Positions 14,873 through 20,392 of a stretch of DNA of 20,392 nt are shown here, one piece after another. The notes beneath the pieces were generated by a model. It was not told where the DNA came from. It worked only from the letters and a program-made list of their open reading frames with translations, and did no database searches. Origin of the DNA: CALMEH01 sp964548225 (lineage in GTDB: Bacteria; Acidobacteriota; Blastocatellia; Pyrinomonadales; Pyrinomonadaceae); contig CAZJQP010000091.1 in assembly GCA_964548225.1 (NCBI GenBank), forward strand, positions 1-20,392. Reading direction: 5' to 3'. The translations under genes and the position numbers were made by a program. Position 1 is the stretch's first letter. Each line of letters begins with the position of its first letter.

Positions 14873-15784
14873 ATGGCGATTCCAGATTATCAAACTTTAA
14901 TGCTTCCCCTTTTGCGTTTTGCAGAAGATCAGAAAGAACATTCATTGCATGAAGCAATAACATCTTTAGCAAAACGATTTTCTTTAAGTAAAGATGAATT
15001 GCAAGAATTATTGCCAAGCGGAAAACAGGCTGTTTTTGTTAATCGAGTTGGTTGGGCAAGAACTTATTTATCAAAAGCGGGACTCTTGAGGGCAACTAAA
15101 AGAGGTTTCTTCAAAATTTCAACTTCAGGTTTGGATATTTTATCTCACAACCCAAATCGAATTGATAATAGAACTTTAAGGCAATTTCCTGCATTTAATG
15201 AATTCCAAAACCGAAAGAATGAAAAAACAACAAAACCTGTAATTGAAGAGTTAGAAGAAACATATAATACCCCCGAAGAATCCTTAGAAACTGCGTATCA
15301 ATCAATTCGCAATGCTTTGGCAAATGAGATTTTAGAAAAAGTAAAATCTTGTTCACCGGTTTTTTTCGAAAGATTGGTTGTCGAATTACTTGTCGCAATG
15401 GGTTACGGCGGAACTTTGCAAGATGCGGGGAAGGCTGTCGGGAAAAGCGGCGACGGTGGTATTGACGGAATTATTAAAGAAGACCGCTTGGGTTTGGATG
15501 TAATCTATTTGCAGGCAAAGCGTTGGGAAGGAAATGTGAGTAGTCCAGAACTTCAAAAATTTGCAGGTGCGTTACTTGGGAATCAAGCACGGAAAGGCGT
15601 TTTTATAACAACTTCGAATTTTACAAAACAAGCCAAAGATTATGTCAAAACCATTACGAGTAATATAATTTTGATAAACGGTGAAGAACTTGCCGAATTG
15701 ATGATTGATTACAATGTCGGCGTTTCCGTTGCATCTACTTACGAAATTAAAAAGATAGATTCCGATTATTTTTCGGAAGAATAA
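14873..15784 (+). CDS. mrr: Mrr-like restriction endonuclease (PD-(D/E)xK), putative type IV
   Basis: This 303-residue protein has an N-terminal winged-helix Mrr_N-type DNA-binding region (about 5-95; VGWARTYLSKAGLL and FFKISTSGLDIL are the typical end), an acidic linker, and a C-terminal Mrr_cat domain (about 160-285) with FFERLVVELLVAMGYGG, the metal-binding SGDGGIDGII (192-201) and YLQAKRW (212-218), where Gln-x-Lys closes the PD-(D/E)xK site. E. coli Mrr cuts DNA carrying certain methylated bases; the target here cannot be read from sequence. The first two thirds look more AT-rich than the neighbours (three 60-base lines of 30, 35 and 43 percent GC, against 55 percent for one in the phosphorylase gene), a hint of transfer. 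It is wedged between cytidine deaminase (5 bases) and a methyltransferase (3 bases). No DNA methylase or specificity subunit accompanies it. Confidence 0.9.
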   Translation: MAIPDYQTLMLPLLRFAEDQKEHSLHEAITSLAKRFSLSKDELQELLPSGKQAVFVNRVGWARTYLSKAGLLRATKRGFFKISTSGLDILSHNPNRIDNRTLRQFPAFNEFQNRKNEKTTKPVIEELEETYNTPEESLETAYQSIRNALANEILEKVKSCSPVFFERLVVELLVAMGYGGTLQDAGKAVGKSGDGGIDGIIKEDRLGLDVIYLQAKRWEGNVSSPELQKFAGALLGNQARKGVFITTSNFTKQAKDYVKTITSNIILINGEELAELMIDYNVGVSVASTYEIKKIDSDYFSEE

Positions 15785-15787
15785 ATA

Positions 15788-16567
15788 ATGAGCAATTTTG
15801 AACAAGCAATCTCGAATTTGGATATAAAGATTTTCGAGAAAATTAAAAGTCAGTCTTCGGAGAACGACAAGCAATCTTTGTTGGCGTGTCAGCTTGCGGT
15901 GCGCGAGATTGTGCCGAATTTTAATTATTTGGAAATCGGTTCTTATCTTGGCGGAAGCATTCAGCCATATTTGCAGGACGCGAAATGTGCGCGTGTTTAT
16001 TCGATTGATAAACGTCCGCTGAATCAGCCGGACAGCCGCGGTGTTGATTATACTTATTTGAATAATTCGACGGCGCGGATGTTGGAATTATTATCGGAAG
16101 TTGCGCCGACAGATAAAATTAAGACAATTGACGGAGATACGCGGGAAATTTCTCCTTCCGAAGTTTCGGAAAAAATTCAGTTATGTTTGATTGACGGCGA
16201 ACATACGGACGAAGCGGTTTTTTCGGATTTTAAGTTTTGTTTGGAAGTTTTAGACGAAAACGGCGCGATTGCTTTTCACGATGCTCAGATTACTTACAAC
16301 GGTATTGCAACTTGCATCGAATATTTGAAGAAAAACAATATAAAGTTTCGCGCTTACAGCTTGCCCGATATTGTTTTCGCCATTGAAATTGGCGATTTTC
16401 CGATGCACAAATCGGCGGCGATTTTAGACAGACTAACAAACAATCACGTTGGTTATCTCTATTCTTTGCAATCTAATGATTATTACCGCCAATTTGTCAA
16501 CAAAAAGCCTTTTCTGCTTTACCGCAAATTTATGACGAAGTGGAAAGGTTTGAACAAGTTTGATTAA
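15788..16567 (+). CDS. Class I SAM-dependent methyltransferase, Methyltransf_24-like
   Basis: This 259-residue soluble protein has a Rossmann methyltransferase core: YLEIGSYLGGSIQPYL (47-62, SAM-binding glycine motif), VYSIDKRPL (70-78, acidic residue after the second strand), LIDGEHTDEAVFSDF (134-148) and IAFHDAQITYNG (161-172). This pattern fits the Methyltransf_24 group that often modifies sugars or small molecules. None of the DNA-methylase catalytic motifs (DPPY, NPPY or PCQ) is present, so it is unlikely to be the modification partner of the preceding Mrr-like nuclease. It starts 3 bases after that gene's stop and its own stop overlaps the convergent Uma2 gene by 4 bases. The substrate is unknown. 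Confidence 0.8.
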   Translation: MSNFEQAISNLDIKIFEKIKSQSSENDKQSLLACQLAVREIVPNFNYLEIGSYLGGSIQPYLQDAKCARVYSIDKRPLNQPDSRGVDYTYLNNSTARMLELLSEVAPTDKIKTIDGDTREISPSEVSEKIQLCLIDGEHTDEAVFSDFKFCLEVLDENGAIAFHDAQITYNGIATCIEYLKKNNIKFRAYSLPDIVFAIEIGDFPMHKSAAILDRLTNNHVGYLYSLQSNDYYRQFVNKKPFLLYRKFMTKWKGLNKFD

Positions 16568-17187
16568 ATTTCAGCAGGGAAAAAATCGCTGACCGACAAA
16601 TAAATTTCAGGAAAAGCGACAAGGTTAAAATTTTGTCCGGCGCGATAGGTCTTTTTCGATTGAAACCCGTCTGCGCTTGGTTCGCGGTAATCTTCGAGCG
16701 TTTTTTCCTGCACGTTCAGCAACAAATATTGACGAATTCCGGCACGGGCATAAGTTTCTCCTTTTGTGTTGCGCTCATATCCCAAAGTCGTGTCGGAAAC
16801 TTCCAAAATAAGATAAATATTTTCAGGTGTCGGATGTCTTTTGAAGTATCTTTCAAATGGTGGTTCAACTAAAGTTATATCGGGTTCGGGTTCTGAAAAT
16901 TCGTCGAGCCAAATCGGATTTTGGTTTTTAACGCAGACCTTATCGCCTAATTTTTGGACGAATTTAGTTGCAACAATGTCATTATAAGTCGAGTGGTTTG
17001 GTCCTTTGGGCATTTTTTCTACAAGAAATCCATTTAAAAGTTCAACATAATCATTTTCATCAAAAACTCCGTTTTTTATCATTTCATCGTATTGTTCGAC
17101 GGTGATTGGGCGAAGTCTTAGACTATGACCGTTGTAACTTCCCATAAGAAACGGTTTTGAACGGGAGATTTCGCTGACGGTTGACAT
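16564..17187 (-). CDS. Uma2 family (DUF820) protein with PD-(D/E)xK nuclease fold
   Basis: This 207-residue protein has the typical Uma2 order: YDEMIKNGVFDENDYVELLNG (helix then strand, Glu49), VEKMPKGPNHS (56-66), EPEPDITLV with Asp103 (100-107), YLILEVSDTTL with Glu129 (125-135), KGETYARAGIRQYLLL and a final strand-rich tail. The residues correspond to the acidic and Lys positions of the restriction-endonuclease-like fold. Uma2 proteins are abundant in Cyanobacteria and related soil bacteria, and their biological role is not established. It has its own GAGGT ribosome site (17200-17196), 8 bases from the ATG. It converges on the methyltransferase with a 4-base overlap of stop codons and is divergent from the amidohydrolase gene. 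Confidence 0.9.
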   Translation of the reverse strand: MSTVSEISRSKPFLMGSYNGHSLRLRPITVEQYDEMIKNGVFDENDYVELLNGFLVEKMPKGPNHSTYNDIVATKFVQKLGDKVCVKNQNPIWLDEFSEPEPDITLVEPPFERYFKRHPTPENIYLILEVSDTTLGYERNTKGETYARAGIRQYLLLNVQEKTLEDYREPSADGFQSKKTYRAGQNFNLVAFPEIYLSVSDFFPAEI

Positions 17188-17230
17188 ATAATTTTACCTC
17201 GAAAAAAATTTTAGCCTATTTTGATTTTAT

Positions 17231-17260
17231 TTGCACTTTCGGTCAATTTCGTAGTAAATT
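17231..17260 (+). promoter_or_regulatory. Putative promoter of the exported amidohydrolase, leaderless
   Basis: TTGCAC (17231-17236), 18 bases, TAAATT (17255-17260). The ATG at 17266 begins 6 bases after the -10 box, leaving no room for a leader or Shine-Dalgarno sequence. This supports the ATG at 17266 over the in-frame TTG at 17221, and gives a transcript that starts at the signal peptide. Confidence 0.5.
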
Positions 17261-17265
17261 GCTTT

Positions 17266-18669
17266 ATGGAAAAGTTCAAATTTTTATTCTTCGTTTTCGG
17301 TTCAATTCTTTTAATCTTCCCTTTAATTGTTTCAGCACAGAAAAAAACTGTGGATTTAATTATTTCCGGCGGCACGATTGTTACGATGAATGCGGCACGA
17401 ACCGTTATTGAAAACGGTGGTGTGGCAGTCAAGGGCGGCGAGATTGTCGCGGTTGGCACTTCGGAAGAAATTACGAAAAACTATTCGGCGAAACAGATTA
17501 TCAACGCTCGCGGGAAAAAAATAATTCCGGGTTTGATAAACACCCACACGCACGTTCCGATGTCGCTTTTTCGCGGCATTGCCGACGACCTCGATTTGCA
17601 GGAATGGCTGACGAAATATATTTTTCCGGCTGAGGCAAAAAACGTCACGGAAGATTTCGTGCGCGTCGGCACACGGCTCGGCGTGGCGGAAATGATTCGT
17701 GGCGGGACGACGACTTACTGCGATATGTATTATTTTGAGGACGCAATCGCGGACGAAACTTTCAAAGCGGGAATGCGTGGCGTTTTGGGCGAAACGCTGA
17801 TTGATTTTCCCGTTCCTGACAATAAAACTTGGAGCGAAGCCATCACTTACACCGAGAAATTTGTCAAAAAATGGCAGGGAAACCGTTTGATTGTTCCGGC
17901 GATTGCACCGCACGCGCCTTACACGGTGAGTGAAGAACATCTTTTGGAGACACGGCGGCTTTCGGATAAATTAAACGCGCCTTTGGTGATTCATCTCGCG
18001 GAAGCAAACAGCGAAACCGAATTTATACAGCAGAAACACAAGGGAATGCGCCCGATTGAATTTGTTGAAAAGATTGGTTTTCTGAGCGATAAAACCATTG
18101 CCGCGCACGTCATACAAGCAAATGAAGCAGAACTCGATATTCTGAAAAAACGTGGTGTCGGTATCGCGCATAATCCGCAATCGAATATGAAATTGGCGGC
18201 AGGCGTTGCGCCTGTGCCGATGATGCTCAACAAAGATTTGCCCGTCGGACTCGGAACGGACGGTGCGGCATCGAATAATGATTTGAGTCTTTGGGAAGAG
18301 ATGGACACGGCGGCGAAACTGCACAAAGTTTTTTCGGGAAATCCGCGTGTTGTTTCTGCCGAACAAGCCTTTGAGATGGCGACAATTCGTGGCGCACGCG
18401 CTTTGCATCTCGACAAAATTATCGGTTCACTCGAAGTCGGAAAACGCGCCGACATCGTGATTGTTGACACGGACGATTTGAATCAAACACCGCTTTATAA
18501 TATCTATTCGAGCCTTGTTTATGCTACGAAAGCAGACGATGTTCGCACGGTGATAATTGACGGAAAGCCCGTAATGCTTAATCGAAAGTTGCTTACGCTG
18601 GACGAAAATGTTATAAAGAAAGACGCAAACCTTTACCGTCAGAAAATCATCAAGAGTTTATCGAATTGA
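17266..18669 (+). CDS. Exported amidohydrolase, MTA/SAH/adenosine deaminase family
   Basis: This 467-residue zinc-dependent amidohydrolase has a clear Sec signal peptide: basic MEKFK, a hydrophobic core to about 20, and a likely cleavage site after VSAQ (22-25). The mature part has the beta-sandwich start LIISGGTIVTM, then GLINTHTHVPMSLFRG with metal ligands His94 and His96, PHAPYTVS (215-222), VIHLAEANSE with His243 and Glu246, AAHVIQANE with His281, and GLGTDGAASNNDLSLW with Asp332. This set matches deaminases of 5'-methylthioadenosine, S-adenosylhomocysteine and adenosine, with Glu246 at the substrate-contacting position. Most characterised members are cytosolic, so the signal peptide is notable. 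It could make inosine-type nucleosides outside the cytoplasm for the permease and phosphorylase genes nearby. A guanine- or triazine-hydrolysing relative is less likely. No clear terminator follows. Confidence 0.88.
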   Translation: MEKFKFLFFVFGSILLIFPLIVSAQKKTVDLIISGGTIVTMNAARTVIENGGVAVKGGEIVAVGTSEEITKNYSAKQIINARGKKIIPGLINTHTHVPMSLFRGIADDLDLQEWLTKYIFPAEAKNVTEDFVRVGTRLGVAEMIRGGTTTYCDMYYFEDAIADETFKAGMRGVLGETLIDFPVPDNKTWSEAITYTEKFVKKWQGNRLIVPAIAPHAPYTVSEEHLLETRRLSDKLNAPLVIHLAEANSETEFIQQKHKGMRPIEFVEKIGFLSDKTIAAHVIQANEAELDILKKRGVGIAHNPQSNMKLAAGVAPVPMMLNKDLPVGLGTDGAASNNDLSLWEEMDTAAKLHKVFSGNPRVVSAEQAFEMATIRGARALHLDKIIGSLEVGKRADIVIVDTDDLNQTPLYNIYSSLVYATKADDVRTVIIDGKPVMLNRKLLTLDENVIKKDANLYRQKIIKSLSN

Positions 18670-18689
18670 AGCGCGAGAATTGGCAAAAC

Positions 18690-18718
18690 TTGCGCCGAAT
18701 GCTGTTAGAAAGCATAAT
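18690..18718 (+). promoter_or_regulatory. Putative promoter of the TonB-C domain gene
   Basis: TTGCGC (18690-18695), 17 bases, CATAAT (18713-18718). The predicted start near 18725 gives a leader of about 80 bases that contains a small hairpin and a strong ribosome site, GGAGG (18796-18800), 7 bases before the ATG. Confidence 0.5.
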
Positions 18719-18730
18719 AGAAAGATTGCC

Positions 18731-18763
18731 GGTCAGTCGTAAAGTGAGCCTTAGGCTATGACC
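18731..18763 (+). other. Small hairpin in the leader of the TonB-C gene
   Basis: GGTCA (18731-18735) pairs with TGACC (18759-18763), and inside it AGCC (18747-18750) pairs with GGCT (18754-18757). The flanks CCG and CGG may extend the outer stem imperfectly. I do not recognise a known riboswitch. The structure is short and could be chance. Confidence 0.3.
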
Positions 18764-18807
18764 TTTGCGGAAATTTAAGTCAAATTACACAAAAAGGAGG
18801 ACTGAAG

Positions 18808-20070
18808 ATGCCGCGAAAATACAAAAGGTTTTTCGTTTTAGTTTTTTTAGTTTTAGTTAGTATTATTAGCATTTCGGCGCAGAATACCGCCGATGTAATG
18901 CGCGACCGCATTACGAAAGCCAAAGCGTATATCGCCGTTAAAAATTATAATGCCGCGATTTATGAATTGGAATCTATTCGCCGCGAGACAAACGAACCGA
19001 CAATCAATTCGGTAGTCAATGTTTTACTCGTAAGCAGTTATCTCGAACAGGGCGATTACAAACGCGCACAGGATTTTCTTAACGAACTCGCCAAATCGAA
19101 CAAAGGAAATTACACCGCTGCCGCCGGACAAGTCGTAAAAAGCGCACGGAATCAGCTTGAGCGTTATAAATCGCTCGGCTTGAGCGTTTCGGACAGAAAT
19201 CTGCCACTCGAAGCCGCCGCCGACCTTGAAAAAATGCGGCAAACTTTGGAACTTGTCATCGAACAATCGAAGGTTTTAAGCAAAGATAAAAATCAAACAT
19301 CAAACGCGATGGCTTTGATGGAGGAAGCAAGCAATGCGCGGAGCGGTTTGGCGAAGGACGATTACGACGCAACGCGCTGGAAGAACGAAGCGGCTGATGC
19401 GCGTGAGATTTTAGCGAATTCAAAAAGCGTTGTTCTGAATGTTGACGGCACGACGGAGAATATTAATCAAAACACCGTTGCCTCAAACAATACAACGTCC
19501 ACCAACACGACGCAGACAAATCCCGTAACGACACAAACAAATCTGCCGACACAAAACAACAATCCGACGACGACAACGCAGACAAATCCGACAAACACAA
19601 ATCAAACAAACACGGTGCAAAACAACACGGTTGCCGTAAAGGAAAATACGGTTGAAAAGACCGAAACGCCGAAAACCGAGGAAAACACGCAAACAACAAA
19701 CAATACACGGACACGGCGCGTTGAAAATACAACTACACCGAATACGGAAACGACTTTGCAACAGGTCGTAACGCAAAACACAAATGATGCTTCGCCTTTG
19801 GCAATCGGTTCTTTGGTTGATTATGCAACACAGAAAGTCAATCCGATTTATCCGCAACAGGCACGGACGATTCGGCAGACAGGTATTGTTAGAGTCGAAC
19901 TCGTTGTGGACGAAGAAGGCAAAGTTGCCCAGGTTCAAAAGGCAAGCGGACCTTCGTTACTGCAATCAGCGGCAAAAGACGCGGCGAAAAAATGGCGGTT
20001 CAAGCCATTTATGCGCGATGGTCAGCCCGTTAAGGCGGAAGGATTTATCAGTTTTAATTTTACGTTGTAA
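18808..20070 (+). CDS. Exported TonB-C domain protein with TPR-like N-terminal region and Asn/Thr/Gln-rich linker
   Basis: This 420-residue protein has a signal peptide (MPRKYKRFFVLVFLVLVSII, cleavage near SAQ, 22-25). A helical TPR-like part follows (about 27-205; AKAYIAVKNYNAAIYELESI and SSYLEQGDYKRAQDFLNELA are TPR helix pairs), then a low-complexity linker (about 212-328) almost entirely of Asn, Thr, Gln and some Pro/Glu/Lys, then a TonB C-terminal domain (about 343-420: VNPIYPQQARTIRQTG, VRVELVVDEEGKV, KKWRFKPFMRDGQPV). Classical TonB has an uncleaved N-terminal anchor that contacts ExbB/ExbD and a Pro/Lys-rich linker. Here the anchor looks cleavable and the linker differs, so energy transduction is doubtful. 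A periplasmic scaffold linking protein partners is a guess. The start is firmly set by the strong GGAGG site. Confidence 0.85.
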   Translation: MPRKYKRFFVLVFLVLVSIISISAQNTADVMRDRITKAKAYIAVKNYNAAIYELESIRRETNEPTINSVVNVLLVSSYLEQGDYKRAQDFLNELAKSNKGNYTAAAGQVVKSARNQLERYKSLGLSVSDRNLPLEAAADLEKMRQTLELVIEQSKVLSKDKNQTSNAMALMEEASNARSGLAKDDYDATRWKNEAADAREILANSKSVVLNVDGTTENINQNTVASNNTTSTNTTQTNPVTTQTNLPTQNNNPTTTTQTNPTNTNQTNTVQNNTVAVKENTVEKTETPKTEENTQTTNNTRTRRVENTTTPNTETTLQQVVTQNTNDASPLAIGSLVDYATQKVNPIYPQQARTIRQTGIVRVELVVDEEGKVAQVQKASGPSLLQSAAKDAAKKWRFKPFMRDGQPVKAEGFISFNFTL

Positions 20071-20072
20071 GT

Positions 20073-20172
20073 ATGCGGAAACATACACGAAACAAGCGCG
20101 TTTTATGAGCGTAGGAAAGCGTGTTTTCCCGTATATCCGACACGCTTACTTCGTGCGCGTTTCCGCAATTTA
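20073..20172. repeat. Dispersed palindromic element, copy 2 (after the TonB-C gene)
   Basis: It begins ATGCGGAAAC two bases after the stop codon and ends CGCGTTTCCGCAATTTA. The 25-base arms at 20074-20098 and 20144-20168 match at 20 positions, and three of the five mismatches can form G-T pairs. Both termini match the element at 9731-9797; the middle differs and is longer. The shared outer ends, variable centre and position just after a stop codon mark a mobile or REP-like family. Confidence 0.7.
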
Positions 20173-20183
20173 GTTTAATCTTC

Positions 20184-20218
20184 GGGCAGAGTCTTTTTCG
20201 ATAAAAACTCTGCCCTTT
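20184..20218 (+). terminator. Rho-independent terminator of the TonB-C gene
   Basis: GGGCAGAGT (20184-20192) pairs perfectly with ACTCTGCCC (20207-20215), and the inner T-run and A-run add further pairs. TTTATTTTT follows at once on the plus strand. It lies 114 bases after the stop codon, beyond the palindromic element, which suggests the element was inserted between gene and terminator. Confidence 0.85.
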
Positions 20219-20270
20219 ATTTTTCAAATCAAACAACATAAAGAAAGGTGAAAGACATCTAAAAGTCAAA

Positions 20271-20392
20271 GCAAGTGTCAACCTGCTCGATGCAAGTGGC
20301 AATATGCACGATGCAAGTGCCAACCTGCTCGAAGTAAGTGCCAACCTGCTCGAAGTAAGTGCCAACCTGCTCGAAGTAAGTGCTAACCTGCT
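20271..20392. repeat. 21-base tandem repeat at the right window edge
   Basis: Five full 21-base units (starting 20271, 20292, 20313, 20334, 20355) and a 17-base partial unit run to the end of the window. The last two full units are identical; the second unit is the most diverged, and no unit has an indel. The consensus core is AGTGCCAACCTGCTCGA. One plus-strand frame, open from 20205, reads a heptad of the form (A/V)SANLLE; it contains an ATG at 20304 but no good ribosome site. The array may be an intergenic minisatellite or the start of a repeat protein gene cut by the window edge. Confidence 0.8.

Noticed and set aside
14873..16567. Restriction-modification system (Mrr nuclease plus methyltransferase)
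   Set aside because: The methyltransferase lacks DPPY, NPPY and PCQ motifs and looks like a small-molecule enzyme; Mrr proteins normally work without a partner methylase.
17221..17265. TTG start adding 15 residues to the exported amidohydrolase
   Set aside because: The extension overlaps the promoter-like sequence and would spoil the n-region of a clean signal peptide that begins at MEKFK.
20060..20365. Minus-strand ORF with SRLALTS-type heptads over the tandem repeat
   Set aside because: It runs through the terminator and palindrome into the 3' end of the TonB-C gene, has no ribosome site, and its non-repeat part has no gene-like composition. It is a by-product of the in-frame 21-base repeat.
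20271..20392. CRISPR array
   Set aside because: The units are contiguous at 21 bases with no spacers, and no cas gene is present.

Overview
The window comes from a bacterial chromosome of moderate GC content. Gene content and style suggest an Acidobacteriota-like genome, perhaps Blastocatellia: exported proteins with carboxypeptidase-regulatory and TonB C-terminal domains, Uma2 and Mrr nucleases, many dispersed palindromes, and several genes with a -10 box almost touching the start codon. This assignment is inference and cannot be proven from the sequence alone. A run of 10 N at 6817-6826 shows that the sequence is a draft scaffold. Both window ends look disturbed: a TPR gene fragment at the left and a 21-base tandem repeat at the right.

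Left part (360-8413, all on the minus strand): a protein quality-control island. In transcription order it runs Hsp20, ClpB (interrupted by the N gap), GrpE, a small CCPF-motif protein, an exported protein with a carboxypeptidase-regulatory-like domain, and a second Hsp100 protein of ClpA/ClpC type. The second Hsp100 keeps both ATPase sites and an LGF ClpP-docking tripeptide but has lost the aromatic residue in both pore loops, unlike its neighbour ClpB. The hsp20 promoter is a near-consensus TTGACA-N17-TATTAT followed at once by a perfect 12-2-12 palindrome, which probably sets the regulation of the island.

Middle part (8650-16567, plus strand): nucleoside uptake and salvage. Two membrane permeases of the BMP/Nup type ABC importer lie here without their ATPase or binding protein. 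They are followed by a KefB-like K+/H+ antiporter, purine nucleoside phosphorylase, uridine kinase and cytidine deaminase. An Mrr-like restriction endonuclease of visibly lower GC and a small-molecule-type SAM methyltransferase follow with gaps of only 5 and 3 bases. A Uma2 nuclease-fold gene converges on the methyltransferase with a 4-base overlap.

Right part (17266-20070, plus strand): an exported amidohydrolase of the MTA/SAH/adenosine deaminase family, then an exported TonB-C protein with a long Asn/Thr/Gln-rich linker. A plausible but unproven link is that the exported deaminase converts extracytoplasmic adenosine-type nucleosides to inosine-type products, which the permease pair imports and the phosphorylase cleaves.

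Almost every intergenic gap holds a long inverted repeat. At least two are copies of one element family (9731-9797 and 20073-20172). Others resemble the 'CACAGAG' and 'GACGCGGA' palindromes seen scattered in many bacterial genomes. No tRNA, rRNA, CRISPR array, insertion sequence or prophage was seen. No intergenic stretch exceeds 300 bases except 20071-20392, which is filled by a palindromic repeat, a terminator and the tandem repeat.
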